A DNA stretch of 64,000 bases from Hormoscilla sp. GUM202. Lineage in GTDB: Bacteria; Cyanobacteriota; Cyanobacteriia; Cyanobacteriales; Desertifilaceae. The notes beneath the pieces were generated by a model. The model made no database searches, was not told the origin of the DNA, and saw nothing but the letters and a program-made list of their open reading frames with translations. Positions within the stretch are counted from its first letter, which is position 1, and the number at the start of each line of letters is the position of its first letter. The position numbers were made by a program, and so were the translations under genes. Of the stretch, positions 1-8,897 are shown piece by piece. The DNA lies in the NCBI GenBank assembly GCA_005518205.2, contig RFFC02000006.1, positions 180,400 through 244,399 on the forward strand. The letters run 5' to 3'.

Positions 1-339
1 CAGCATGGAGTGAATATCATGATGTTCTGCAAGGAATATAATGCCAAAACGGCAGACCAGGCAGGCACGGTGATTCCGGTGGAAATTTCGGTCTATGAAG
101 ACCGTAGCTTTACCTTTGTACTCAAAACCCCGCCAGCATCGGTATTGATTCGCAAGGCGGCGGGCCTTGAAAAGGGTTCGGCAGAACCAAACAGAAAGAA
201 AGTGGGCGCCTTAACTAAGGCGCAATTGCAAGAAATTGCCCAGAGGAAAATGCCAGACCTGAATGCTAATGATATTGGGGCGGCAATGAAAATTGTGGCA
301 GGAACGGCTCGGAATATGGGCGTGAAAATAGTAGAGTAA
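1..339 (+). CDS. rplK: 50S ribosomal protein L11, 5'-truncated by window edge
   Basis: The reading frame is open from base 1 and starts inside the protein (QHGVNIMMF...), so about the first 30 residues lie outside the window. L11 binds 23S rRNA at the GTPase-associated centre and forms the base of the L7/L12 stalk. The visible part covers the end of the N-terminal domain and the whole C-terminal rRNA-binding domain, ending in the family-typical RNMGVKIVE. It lies 60 bp upstream of rplA, the usual L11 operon order. The GTG at base 10 is an internal Val codon, not a start. Confidence 0.97.
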   Translation, partial: QHGVNIMMFCKEYNAKTADQAGTVIPVEISVYEDRSFTFVLKTPPASVLIRKAAGLEKGSAEPNRKKVGALTKAQLQEIAQRKMPDLNANDIGAAMKIVAGTARNMGVKIVE

Positions 340-399
340 TCAGATAATCACATTGGGGGAGAGGCTTGGGCTTCGTGGTTGACCCCAGGAGAGAACAAG

Positions 400-1116
400 A
401 TGCAGAAAAAGCGATCGCGTCGGATACGAGAACTGGAAAAAAAAGTAGAAGAACGCCTCTACGAACCGCTGGAGGCGCTACGGCTGTTGAAGGAAACGGC
501 AACAGCGAAATTTGCCGAATCAGCAGAAGTTCACGTGTGCCTGGGAATAGACCCCAAGTACACGGACCAGCAGCTGCGGACAACGGTGGCGCTGCCGAAG
601 GGAACTGGTCAAACGGTCAGGGTAGCGGTGATTGCTAAAGGTGAAAAGGTGACGGAAGCATCGGCAGCAGGCGCGGATGTGGTAGGCTCTCAAGACCTGA
701 TTGAGGAAATCCAAAAAGGTCGGATGGACTTCGATCGGGTGATTGCCACACCGGATATGATGAGGGAGGTGGCCCAGTTGGGGCGGATTCTGGGTCCCCG
801 TGGCTTGATGCCATCGCCTAAAGGCGGTACGGTGACTTTTGACGTGGTAAATGCGATTACGGAAGTGAAAGCTGGTAAACTGGAGTTTCGGGCCGATCGC
901 ACGGGCATTGTCCATATCCAGTTTGGCAAAGCGTCATTCTCGGCTGATGATTTGCTAGTAAACCTGAAAGCTTTGCAGGAAACTATTGAACGCAATAAGC
1001 CTAGGGGTGCGAAAGGGCGCTACTGGCGGACAATGTATGTAGCGGCGACAATGGGTCCCTCTATTCAGGTGGATATCAACGCTTTGCGGGATCTGAAGAT
1101 GGCTGAGGCGGTATGA
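400..1116 (+). CDS. rplA: 50S ribosomal protein L1
   Basis: L1 forms the mobile L1 stalk of the large subunit at the E site and in many bacteria represses its own operon. The 238-residue product has the usual length. It carries the conserved [11 protein letters not shown] segment near residue 130 and the C-terminal [12 protein letters not shown] stretch. I place the start at ATG 400, with AGGAGA at 387-392 as the ribosome-binding site. A TTG at 379 would add seven residues absent from the family. The gene follows rplK directly and is separated from rplJ by a 220-bp leader. Confidence 0.97.
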   Translation: MQKKRSRRIRELEKKVEERLYEPLEALRLLKETATAKFAESAEVHVCLGIDPKYTDQQLRTTVALPKGTGQTVRVAVIAKGEKVTEASAAGADVVGSQDLIEEIQKGRMDFDRVIATPDMMREVAQLGRILGPRGLMPSPKGGTVTFDVVNAITEVKAGKLEFRADRTGIVHIQFGKASFSADDLLVNLKALQETIERNKPRGAKGRYWRTMYVAATMGPSIQVDINALRDLKMAEAV

Positions 1117-1149
1117 TGGTTATTGGTAAATTGATAACTAACAACGAAC

Positions 1150-1297
1150 GACTGACAAAGAACAACTGAAATATCGACCAAAGACAGCAGGTGCTAACAG
1201 CTTAATATCCTGCCGAGGTTGACTTGGAAAAACAGTTCCTGGTAAAAAGGAACTATGGCTTTCCGATGTTACCCCGGCATTAAATGTCGGGGTTTTT
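1150..1297 (+). promoter_or_regulatory. L10-type ribosomal leader (autoregulatory mRNA element)
   Basis: The stretch between rplA and rplJ is non-coding and ends in a strong hairpin plus T run just upstream of rplJ. It holds the phrases AATATCCTGCCGAGG and GGAACTATGGC, typical of L10 leaders, where the L10-L7/L12 complex binds and represses rplJ-rplL. Position, size and the terminal hairpin support the call. I could not run a covariance search, so exact limits are approximate. Confidence 0.7.
1272..1297 (+). terminator. Intrinsic terminator or attenuator before rplJ
   Basis: CCCCGGCAT - TAA - ATGTCGGGG forms a 9-bp stem with one G-U pair, followed by TTTTT. It lies 39 bp before the rplJ start, inside the L10 leader. 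It can end readthrough from rplKA or act as the switch of an attenuation mechanism for rplJL. Confidence 0.8.
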
Positions 1298-1335
1298 CAG
1301 TTTGAATTGTTTACCCATTTAAGGAGGTGAGAGAT

Positions 1336-1899
1336 ATGGGTAGAACCTTGGAAGATAAACAAGCCATTGTGGCCGACCTTAAGCAAAAGTTGAGCGAGTC
1401 TCAAATGGCGATTGTTATAGATTATAAAGGATTGTCTGTGGCCGAAATCACGGATTTACGGCGGCAACTGCGCCCGACGGGTGCGATTTGCAAGGTCACG
1501 AAGAATACCCTGATGGGACGTGCAGTCCAAGGTGACCCTATCTGGGAACCGATGCAGGACTTCCTGTCAGAATCATCGGCATTCTTGTTGATCGAGGATG
1601 ACATGGGTGCTGCGATTAAGGCTTACCAAGCATTTCAAAAAGCTACCAAGAAGACGGAATTTCGCGGTGGCGTCATGCAAGGTAGGGTCTTGAATGAGGT
1701 GGAGGTGAAGGCGATCGCCGATTTGCCTTCTAAGGAGGAATTGATCGCCCAAATCGCTGGTGCCATTAACAGCATCCCTACTAAGCTTGCTGTTGGCATT
1801 AATGAGGTGCCTGCTTCCCTGGGTCGCAGCATTAATGAGGTGCCTGCTTCCCTGGGTCGCTGCCTGGCCGCGATCGCCGCTAAGGAAGAATCACCTTAA
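1336..1899 (+). CDS. rplJ: 50S ribosomal protein L10
   Basis: L10 anchors L7/L12 dimers to the ribosome and, with them, represses its own leader. The 187-residue product starts MGRTLEDKQ at ATG 1336, with a perfect AAGGAGGTGA ribosome-binding site at 1321-1330. GTG 1327 lies inside that site and is unlikely to be used. The N-terminal rRNA-binding domain (about residues 1-130) is typical. The C-terminal region that should carry the L7/L12-binding helix contains an exact 10-residue repeat, INEVPASLGR twice (33-bp period, 1798-1860), a recent in-frame duplication. Confidence 0.96.
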   Translation: MGRTLEDKQAIVADLKQKLSESQMAIVIDYKGLSVAEITDLRRQLRPTGAICKVTKNTLMGRAVQGDPIWEPMQDFLSESSAFLLIEDDMGAAIKAYQAFQKATKKTEFRGGVMQGRVLNEVEVKAIADLPSKEELIAQIAGAINSIPTKLAVGINEVPASLGRSINEVPASLGRCLAAIAAKEESP

Positions 1900-1921
1900 C
1901 CCCCACCTGAGGGGATGGTGG

Positions 1922-1996
1922 GGCCGTTTCCAGAGATGCCCACCCTGTCGTGTCGCTCCCCGCGCACGACATGGGTGGGCACTCTCGGAAACGGCC
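1922..1996. repeat. 75-bp palindromic repeat, copy 1 (between rplJ and rplL)
   Basis: The arms GGCCGTTTCC...TGTCGTG and CACGACATGGGTGGGC...GGAAACGGCC pair along nearly their whole length with a few one-base bulges. Related copies lie at 8399-8474 and 33081-33204. As RNA it would be a very stable hairpin in the rplJ-rplL intercistronic region. No target-site duplication is evident. Confidence 0.85.
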
Positions 1997-2083
1997 AGCT
2001 CCCCGGGTAACGACCCCTACGCTGCCCAACCCTACAAAGAAGACGATCGTAATACCACACATTCATTATTAAGGAGTTAATCA

Positions 2084-2482
2084 ATGTCTGCTGCAACTGA
2101 TGAAATTTTGGAAAAACTCAAGGGCTTAAGCTTGCTGGAAGCTTCGGAATTGGTCAAGCAAATCGAGGAAGCTTTTGGCGTCAGCGCCGCCGCACCTGCT
2201 GGTGGCATGATGATGGCTCCCGGTGCTGCTAGTGCTGCTGCTGCTCCCGCTGAGGAAGTGGAAGAGCAAACCGAGTTTGATGTGGTGCTCGAAGAATTCC
2301 CAGCTGATAAGAAGATTGCTGTCCTGAAGGTGGTACGGGCCCTTACCGGTCTGGGTCTGAAGGAAGCTAAGGATTTGGTAGAGGGAGCACCGAAGGCCAT
2401 TAAGGAGGCGATCGCGAAGGATGCGGCTGAGGATGCTAAGAAGCAACTGGAAGAAACAGGTGCTAAGGTCAGCGTGAAGTAA
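2084..2482 (+). CDS. rplL: 50S ribosomal protein L7/L12
   Basis: L7/L12 is the multicopy stalk protein that recruits translational GTPases. The 132-residue product has the N-terminal dimerisation domain (residues 1-35), an Ala/Pro/Met-rich hinge (about 38-65) and the C-terminal factor-binding domain with the signature [15 protein letters not shown]. The start ATG 2084 is preceded by AAGGAG at 2071-2076. The 184-bp gap to rplJ is long for this pair because a palindromic repeat sits in it. Confidence 0.97.
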   Translation: MSAATDEILEKLKGLSLLEASELVKQIEEAFGVSAAAPAGGMMMAPGAASAAAAPAEEVEEQTEFDVVLEEFPADKKIAVLKVVRALTGLGLKEAKDLVEGAPKAIKEAIAKDAAEDAKKQLEETGAKVSVK

Positions 2483-2747
2483 CACGCCTTCTGCTGACTG
2501 AATGCTTGCTATAGCGCTAGCCACTCTGGTTAGGACGCCATCTGAAGGAGTTGCGCTCTTGTTGCCCAAAAACTTACACATCTCTCATCTTTGGGGATCA
2601 GTGCTAGCAATATATTTTGCGGTATAAAAAATATTTCCAAAGTTCCGTATTATTAAGCCTAGCAGGCGCTTACTTGAGAGCGGCAACAAGAGCGCAAGTC
2701 CACTTGCTTTTTGTGAGGCAAGTCCACTAAAAGCAGACCGATGGCTA

Positions 2748-2825
2748 GCTGGCTGCGGCCTGACCTGTCGAAAGATGCGGATGTTATACTTGCACCTATC
2801 TAGTTGTTGGATTTGTGAGGGTTAA
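2748..2825. repeat. Solo transposon-end-like repeat, copy 1
   Basis: This 78-bp stretch is about 90% identical to 22708-22787. Its 3' part (GATGTTATACTTGCAC ... TTTGTGAGGGTTAA) also matches the sequence straddling the stop of the tnpB remnant at 7170-7206. It therefore looks like a solitary right end of an IS200/IS605-type element, or a non-autonomous derivative. The rest of 2483-2897 holds no gene I can support. Confidence 0.55.
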
Positions 2826-2897
2826 CACATGCTTCCCGATGTCTCCTGTGGGGTGTGGTCATGCATTTGTTGCGGCGGATCCACCCCCCCTCGTTGA

Positions 2898-3046
2898 GGA
2901 TACTGTTGGCGAATAGACTGGGGGGCGACGCCCCCCAGGAACTCCAAACCATTATGAATCAATGATTTTCTCCCCTCTCCCTGCTCTCTGCTCCCTGCTC
3001 CCTGCTCTTGCAAATCAATCGTTTTGGTAATTCGCCAACAGTATCC
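2898..3046. mobile_element. 149-bp MITE with 17-bp perfect inverted ends
   Basis: GGATACTGTTGGCGAAT at 2898-2914 is repeated in perfect inverted orientation at 3030-3046. The element is flanked by the direct repeat GTTGA (2893-2897 and 3047-3051), consistent with a 5-bp target duplication. Inside are a GGGGGGCGACGCCCCCC hairpin and a CTGCTCC microsatellite, with no coding capacity. No autonomous partner is visible in the window. Confidence 0.75.
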
Positions 3047-3068
3047 GTTGAGGGGGCGAGGTCAAATA

Positions 3069-4247
3069 AGTAGTCAGACAAAATTAATTACATATTTTTC
3101 TCCAAAATTTTTTATGATTGTTTCAACGGAATCAACTAAGTTTTTCCAGCAAGAATAAGCATCGATTTCAATCCATTCGTATTTAATAAACCGCCACAAG
3201 ATTTCAATCAAATTCAAATGAGGTGAATAAGTGGGGAGATGGAATATAGTAATATTGCGTTCTTTCCATTCTTCAATCTTATCTTGAATAGCATCACTAG
3301 TATGGACAGATGCTTGGTCTACTACAATTACTGTTTGCTTTTCCATTCTCGTGGGAAAAAATGCATCGATACAAGCTATGACTACATCTGAATTAATATT
3401 TTGAGTAGATACATACGCTTCTAAATGATTGTGGCGATTCATTATTCCTAATACATTTAATCTGCGGCTACTCCGACTAGGTACTTCTATATATTCCCCA
3501 ATATTTTGCCATCCATAAGGGACACAAGGGATTAAATAAAACCCACTTTCATCTAAATAATACAAATTAATTTCCCCCAAATTGTCTAACAGTTTCAGTT
3601 GTTCAAGTTGTGCTTTTTTTTCCTCATACTCTTGAGCTGGGGGGCTGACAGCTACCCCTTTACGCATCCGATGCCAACTCATATTCATTGTTTTCAATAT
3701 TCTCTGAACAGTTTTAACACTTGTTTCAATTCCCCATTCTTCTTTGATTTTAGCCACCACTTTTTTTAATTGCCTCGGTTCTTCTTCAGTCCAGGCTTTA
3801 ATTTTTTCTTTTTGTTCGAGACTAAAGGTTTGCTTACGACCTCTTCCAGACTTATTATATAGTCCGACCATTCCCTCGGAATCCCAATTTTTAATCCAAT
3901 TGTAGATAGTTCTATAACTAACATCAAAGATTTCCATAAGTTCTTTAACTTTTTTATGTTCTCGATCTCGCAAAAGTAAACAATGTGCTCTTTGACGAAC
4001 TTGATGATGGCGACTTTGATGATAAATTCGTAAGAGCAATTTTGCAGAAAGCTCATTTATTTCGCGCATTAAAATCCTTCTTAATTTCTCCTAATTTATC
4101 GTCATATTATGTCAAATATATCTGGCCGGGGATGAGCATGAAAACCGACTCCCCGTTAGTTTGACAAAAATCTGCTACATGTACGAGTAGCTATATCTAG
4201 TATAACAAGTTTTCTCGATTTTGTGCAATTAATTTTGTCCAACTACT
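3069..4247 (-). mobile_element. Complete IS630-family insertion sequence
   Basis: The element is 1,179 bp and carries a single transposase gene. Its ends are imperfect inverted repeats, AGTAGTCAGACAAAATTAAT on the left and, complemented, AGTAGTTGGACAAAATTAAT on the right. It is bordered by TA at 3067-3068 and 4248-4249, as expected for IS630/Tc1 elements, which duplicate TA. It ends 50 bp before gvpF and has probably displaced that gene's original upstream region. The same ends occur on the MITE at 22971-23070. Confidence 0.9.
3074..4069 (-). CDS. IS630-family DDE transposase
   Basis: The 331-residue protein catalyses cut-and-paste transposition at TA targets. It has an N-terminal helix-turn-helix region (about residues 1-110, with DVSYRTIYNWIKNW). 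The DDE catalytic domain shows LYYLDESGF (first D), IVVDQASVH (second D) and SPHLNLIEILWRFIK (E). The length and intact triad suggest an active enzyme. It can probably also mobilise the related MITE found inside the degT-like gene at 22971-23070. Confidence 0.93.
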   Translation of the reverse strand: MREINELSAKLLLRIYHQSRHHQVRQRAHCLLLRDREHKKVKELMEIFDVSYRTIYNWIKNWDSEGMVGLYNKSGRGRKQTFSLEQKEKIKAWTEEEPRQLKKVVAKIKEEWGIETSVKTVQRILKTMNMSWHRMRKGVAVSPPAQEYEEKKAQLEQLKLLDNLGEINLYYLDESGFYLIPCVPYGWQNIGEYIEVPSRSSRRLNVLGIMNRHNHLEAYVSTQNINSDVVIACIDAFFPTRMEKQTVIVVDQASVHTSDAIQDKIEEWKERNITIFHLPTYSPHLNLIEILWRFIKYEWIEIDAYSCWKNLVDSVETIIKNFGEKYVINFV

Positions 4248-4297
4248 TAATACAGAGATTTGTGAATTACGCGAGTTACTTCGTATTTGAATTACTT

Positions 4298-5028
4298 ATG
4301 GCATCTATCTATCTATATGGATTTTTTTACCTCCCGGTCCAGTTGGCTTAGAGTTGCAAGGGTTAGATAAACAACCAGTGTATACTCAGGAGGTGGATGG
4401 GTTGATTTTTCTGTACTCGGAAGCATTGCAAGAGAAGTATTTAGCTAGTCGCCGCAATTTGCTGGGTCATGAAAAAGTGTTAGAGTTGGCGATGCAGGCT
4501 GGTTATCGGACGCTTTTGCCTTTGCGGTTCGGACTGATTGTACGAGATTGGGAAACGGTGAAGAGACAGCTGACAATGCTTCAAGGTCAAGGGTTGCAAC
4601 GACTGTTTGCTAAATTAGAGGGACGCCGGGAGGTGGGAATTAAAATTTTTTGGGATCCTGATGCTGAGTTGCAACTGCTGTTGGCAGAAAATCGGCAATT
4701 GAGGGCGAAACGGGATGGTCTGTTGGGAAAGGTGATTAGCGTGGATGAGACGATCGCGATCGGTCAAGCCCTTGAGAGGGAAATGCGATCGCGACAGGAG
4801 GGTATCATTGAGGTTTTTGAAAGGACATTAAATCCCTTGGCAGTAGAGGTGGTGGAAAATGACACGTTAATGGAGAAAATGATTTATAATGCTGCCTATC
4901 TAATTCCTTGGGATGATGAAGAAAAATTCTCAGAGGAAGTGGAGGCCCTAGACCAGAAATTTGACGGGCGCTTGCGGATCCGCTATAACAATTTTACCGC
5001 TCCTTTTAACTTTGCACAACTAGAATAA
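4298..5028 (+). pseudogene. gvpF: Gas vesicle protein GvpF/L with a one-base frameshift
   Basis: GvpF/L proteins are minor gas vesicle components needed for assembly. From codon 22 on the frame gives a clean match, including ASRRNLLGHEKVLELAMQ, NPLAVEVVEND and IRYNNFTAPFNFAQLE. The natural start is ATG 4298 (MASIYLYGFF), but that frame stops near 4350. Adding one T to the T7 run at 4322-4328 joins both parts into a protein of about 243 residues, the family length. Either the gene is mutated, or it is read through slippage at the T run, or this is a base-calling error. The IS630 element ends 50 bp upstream. Confidence 0.88.
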
Positions 5029-5036
5029 CTAAAATA

Positions 5037-5282
5037 ATGCTTTTACGTTTACTGGCTTTGCCGCTGATGGGCCCGATCGAGGGGGTTGCGTGGATTGGAG
5101 AGCAAATCCTGGAACGTGCTAATGCTGAATTGAACGAGCGAGAAAATTTACATAAGCGACTGTTAGCCCTGTAGCTAGCTTTTGACATGGGAGAAATATC
5201 TTCCGAAGATTTTGAAGTGCAGGAGGAAGAGTTGCTGTTGGCAATTCAAGAAATGGAAGATAGGGAAACAGATAATGATTAG
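5037..5282 (+). pseudogene. gvpG: Gas vesicle protein GvpG with internal amber codon
   Basis: This short assembly protein usually follows gvpF. The frame starts at ATG 5037, 8 bp after the gvpF stop, and reads MLLRLLALPLMGPIEGVAWI ... It would end at 5282 after 81 codons with an acidic tail. Codon 46 is TAG (5172-5174), inside the segment LLAL-stop-LAFDMG where Q is expected, so one C-to-T change explains it. Both gvpF and gvpG being damaged points to loss of buoyancy. Confidence 0.85.
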
Positions 5283-5411
5283 ATGCAGATTGCTGTCGTC
5301 AAACTTTTAATGGATGATTCGATCGCGCAAGTCTGGTTTCGGGTGAGTACAGAGCTTTACGCCCTCTGTATTACAGCAAGTAGGAGAAGAGAGGGCGATC
5401 GCAAGGACTAA
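5283..5411 (+). CDS. Short ORF after gvpG, unknown
   Basis: ATG 5283 overlaps the gvpG stop region and opens a 42-codon frame (MQIAVVKLLMDDSIAQVWFR...). Tight coupling suggests it was part of the gvp operon, but I do not recognise it as GvpV or GvpW. It could be a remnant. Downstream, 5412-6186 has no supportable gene. That stretch holds an AAGGACTAAAGTCCTT repeat also seen near 12230, A/T-rich duplicated phrases such as CAATTTTCAA, and a GTTCCCTGGCTCC...GGGAAC palindrome near 5812-5836. Confidence 0.3.
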   Translation: MQIAVVKLLMDDSIAQVWFRVSTELYALCITASRRREGDRKD

Positions 5412-6186
5412 AGTCCTTACTACAAACCTAAGAGTTAATTAATCAGGATAAGAGCAATTAGCCATTAGATGCTTTTGGCAAGGTTTTTTGCCTGTCAGCC
5501 AATAGGTAGTCATTTCGCCCTCCCCTCTCCCTACTCGGAGATACCTACTCCCCGCTACCTCGCGCGCGTGATATAGTCATTGGGAGTATACAAATGCAAG
5601 CATTTGTATTTGCGAAGAGAACAGGGCTAATTGCGAATTGCCAATAGAAAATGGAGCCATTCTGAATTTATACTTGCTCAATAAAACTATTTTCAATTTT
5701 CGGCGTTGCACAACGACGGGATGATAACGGTTGAAAATTGTTAATTGTGAATGGTCAATTGAAACGGTTATAGTAGTTCATCAATAGACAAATTTGGCTA
5801 GTCATTTTCCTCGTTCCCTGGCTCCCGCCTGGGAACGGCAATTTTCAACCCAATACTGCTATCATCCCAAAAATGTGCAACAATTTTCAATTGTCCGAAA
5901 AGCAAAAAGCCAGAAGCACCCATGGCAAATCGCCCACAGTATCTTTGAACCCCCCAGCGGGGTAACTCTCTAGAAAATAATCTAACATGACATAATAGCA
6001 GTTCTCATATTACCGTAATACATCGGAGATTGCGTCCGGGGCTTCGCTAGCGATCGCAACCCTGCGCGACACTATGAAGGCATAAGAGAAGAGCCTTACA
6101 CCTCCCCTCGCGCCAGACAAGTCAGCGATTATTCCATACCACCACATCAAGAGAGAGAAACGCTACAATCAGCAAAGCCATCCATC

Positions 6187-6642
6187 ATGCCGCCCATCGA
6201 AATGCAGCAAAATCCAACCAACAGTGATGCTGGTTTAGCACAGTTGCTACTCACAATAGTAGAACTTGTACGTCAATTGATGGAAGCGCAGGTAATCCGC
6301 CGCATAGAAGCGGGGAATCTCGGTGAGGCAGAAATAGACCGCGCAGCTGGTAGTCGGCGCCAGTTGGAAGCGCAAGTGTTACAATTATGTGGGGTGTTTG
6401 GCCTCGACCCGGCAGAATTGAATATTGACTTGGGAGAAATCGGTAGTCGGCTGCCCAAATCAGGCTATTATCCAGGGGAAACCTCGGAAAATGCTTCGAT
6501 TTTAGAATTGCTTGACCGGCTACTAGACACTGGGATCGTGGTCGATGGTGATGTAGATGTGGGGTTGGCAGATATAAATTTGATTCACCTGCGGTTAAGA
6601 TTGCTCTTAACGGCTACCAACTTAAGCCGGGACAGTCAGTAG
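6187..6642 (+). CDS. gvpK: Gas vesicle protein GvpK
   Basis: GvpK is a small protein required for gas vesicle formation. The 151-residue product shows the family core: GLAQLLLTIVELVRQLMEAQ near the N terminus, then LEAQVLQLCGVFGLDPAELN, and the C-terminal LLDRLLDTGIVVDGDVDVG followed by LIHLRLRLLL. ATG 6187 is used here; ATG 6202 is a possible alternative. It lies 900 bp from gvpG and is separated from other gvp genes, and no gvpA, gvpC, gvpN or gvpJ is in the window. Confidence 0.93.
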   Translation: MPPIEMQQNPTNSDAGLAQLLLTIVELVRQLMEAQVIRRIEAGNLGEAEIDRAAGSRRQLEAQVLQLCGVFGLDPAELNIDLGEIGSRLPKSGYYPGETSENASILELLDRLLDTGIVVDGDVDVGLADINLIHLRLRLLLTATNLSRDSQ

Positions 6643-6711
6643 GGGGCTAGTAACAGTTACCAAATTTATCGGTATAATATCTGGGCAAATATTAGTATTA
6701 TGCCGAGATAA

Positions 6712-7189
6712 TTGGATAATTGGCGGCAGCGATTTACGATTCGCTGCCTTGTGGATGACCTGCATCGGAAGCTACCAGTCTTCTTGCCAATAGCTATAAG
6801 CTAATATTTCTGCCGACCTATGAAACATCGCAAATGGTTCTCAAAGCCAAGCGCAAGATTAACAGGAAGTCTGTCAGGAATATGCTGACTTGGGCTATGG
6901 GGCGGTTTACTTCTCATTTAGCACAAGCAGCCAAAAGGAAAGGTGTACTGGTAGTGCGCTGCAATGAGGCGTACATTAGCAAAACTTGCCCCAAATGCGG
7001 GCACATCCACAAAAAGCTCGGCACCTCAAAGATTTATAAAATGCCCACATTGCGGTTACTTTGCGCCGCGCGATCGGGTCGGCGCTCTCAACATTATGCG
7101 ATCGAGCTTTGCAGGCTGTCGCCTTCGATATCAGAGATGGCGTTATCACTATCTCTGATGCCGATGTTGTACTTGCACAAGGTTAATAT
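6712..7189 (+). pseudogene. tnpB: TnpB (RNA-guided nuclease) C-terminal remnant
   Basis: Only the C-terminal half of a TnpB survives, spread over three frames. It includes a helical stretch RQRFTIRCLVDDLH, the RuvC segment LPTYETSQM, KINRKSVRNMLTWAMGRF, the zinc-finger halves CPKCGHIH and CPHCGYF, RDRVGALNIM, and the end TISDADVVLAQG. Frameshifts lie near 7040 and near 7098. No tnpA is present. The sequence after the stop (TTTGTGAGGGTTAA) recurs in solo repeats at 2748-2825 and 22708-22787. Confidence 0.85.
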
Positions 7190-7264
7190 TAGCTTTGTGA
7201 GGGTTAAAGACAGCACCAAGCCTGACAGGTTAAAATATCTGAGTGAGTCGCGAACGAGTTCTGT

Positions 7265-8098
7265 ATGCAAACCAACTGGGAAACAGCTAAAACCTACGAA
7301 GACATACTCTATCACAAAACCGATGGCATTGCCAAAGTCACCATCAATCGTCCCCACAAGCGCAATGCCTTCCGGCCCCAAACAGTATTTGAACTTTACG
7401 ACGCCTTTAGCGACGCCAGGGAGGACAGTAACATCGGCGTCGTCCTCCTGACCGGCGCCGGCCCCCACACCGATGGTAAGTATGCTTTCTGTGCTGGTGG
7501 CGATCAAACTGTCCGAGGCTCTGCTGGCTATCTAGATAATGCTGGCGTACCCCGCCTCAATGTCCTAGATCTGCAACGTCTGATCCGTTCCATGCCCAAG
7601 GCGATCGTCGCCCTAGTAGCCGGCTACGCCATCGGGGGGGGGCATGTTCTGCACCTGATTTGCGACCTGACTATCGCCGCCGACAACGCTATCTTTGGTC
7701 AAGCTGGTCCCAAAGTCGGCAGTTTTGACGGCGGTTTCGGCGCAAGCTACCTAGCCCGCATTGTCGGCCAAAAAAAAGCCCGGGAAATTTGGTTTCTCTG
7801 CCGCCAGTACAATGCCCAGCAGGCCCTAGACATGGGTTTAGTCAACTGTGTCGTGCCAGTAGCACGGTTGGAAGCAGAAGGTATCCGGTGGGCTAACGAG
7901 ATTTTGGAGAAAAGCCCGATCGCTATTCGCTGCTTAAAAGCTGCCTTTAACGCCGACTGCGACGGTCAAGCTGGACTGCAAGAACTGGCAGGCAATGCCA
8001 CCTTACTCTATTATATGACTGCGGAAGGAGCAGAAGGCAAGCAGGCCTTTCTGGAAAAACGTCAACCGGATTTTCGCCAATACCCCTGGTTGCCCTGA
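7265..8098 (+). CDS. menB: 1,4-dihydroxy-2-naphthoyl-CoA synthase
   Basis: MenB closes the naphthoquinone ring from o-succinylbenzoyl-CoA in phylloquinone synthesis, supplying the photosystem I A1 quinone. The 277-residue protein has the crotonase fold with CAGGDQ near residue 77, [15 protein letters not shown] near 120, and [27 protein letters not shown] in pieces near 155-185. The Gly in [10 protein letters not shown] marks the bicarbonate-dependent type of MenB. Start ATG 7265. It stands alone between a tnpB remnant and a repeat-rich gap. CAGAGGTGCGA at 8099-8109 pairs with TCGCGCCTCTG at 8218-8228 as a possible weak terminator. Confidence 0.97.
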   Translation: MQTNWETAKTYEDILYHKTDGIAKVTINRPHKRNAFRPQTVFELYDAFSDAREDSNIGVVLLTGAGPHTDGKYAFCAGGDQTVRGSAGYLDNAGVPRLNVLDLQRLIRSMPKAIVALVAGYAIGGGHVLHLICDLTIAADNAIFGQAGPKVGSFDGGFGASYLARIVGQKKAREIWFLCRQYNAQQALDMGLVNCVVPVARLEAEGIRWANEILEKSPIAIRCLKAAFNADCDGQAGLQELAGNATLLYYMTAEGAEGKQAFLEKRQPDFRQYPWLP

Positions 8099-8398
8099 AC
8101 AGAGGTGCGACCCTCCGGCGTCTTCCGCATGCTCTTGTCCTGAAGGACACGGCTGGCGCCGCGCTGCCGCGATCGGCATGCTCCAGACACCACTCCCTCC
8201 TCTGGACTCTGAAAAAATCGCGCCTCTGGTAAACAAAGGTGCGATCGCTAACTCCCTGATAGTCAAATTAACTTTCTGATTTTATAGTTTTCTTTCAACC
8301 GATTTTTGCCCAATGCCTAGGCTACTGCCAGTTCTTCTGCGAGGACTTCACTCTGGGATATCCTATTTTCAGTGGTCCCGCCAACAGCAGCAATCTCA

Positions 8399-8474
8399 GG
8401 CCCGTTTCCAGAGATGCCCACCCTGTCGTGTCGGGACCGCGCACGACATGGGTGGGCACTCTCGGAAACGGGCC
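8399..8474. repeat. 76-bp palindromic repeat, copy 2
   Basis: This is nearly the same sequence as 1922-1996: GGCCCGTTTCCAGAG at the left end and CTCGGAAACGGGCC at the right, with the centre TGTCGTGTCGGGACC. The surrounding gap (8099-8897) holds no supportable gene. Short frames there are explained by the palindrome and by GC-rich repeats such as GACGACAATGACGACAATAA near 8658. Confidence 0.85.
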
Positions 8475-8897
8475 AACCCCGCGACGACGCTATCTCCGAG
8501 ACCCTCAGGGTTTCCCCCTGCCACATCGCTATCCCCTCAATAACTTCCCAGGAAGGTGCGAAGGCGGGGAGCGCTAAAGAACAGGCCTTCCAGCCTCCGC
8601 GAACCAGCACCCCGAGCTGCTCGCAGTTGCCGCCTCTACGTCCCTCTGGCACGAAATGACGACAATGACGACAATAACGACAATGCTGGCAGGTTGGTGC
8701 TGGGAAATTATTGGTTTTCATCTGAACGTCCTCTCGGGAATAATTTTTTTTCCTTTCTTCTGCAATTTTGCCGTGCTCTCGATCTCTGCTCCGAGATCCA
8801 GCAAGGGAGCTAACGATTATCCTGTCTAGGTTCTAGGGATCCCGGAGTAAATCAGAATCTTTAGAATTTCCTTATATTTCTGTTATATTTAGAAACA

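Noticed and set aside
1760..2080. 106-codon frame after rplJ
   Set aside because: It overlaps rplJ in another frame and runs through the palindrome; composition is a shadow of the repeat.
5412..6186. Search for missing gvpJ, gvpX or gvpV between gvpG and gvpK
   Set aside because: No frame with gas vesicle motifs was found; the stretch is repeats and AT-rich filler.
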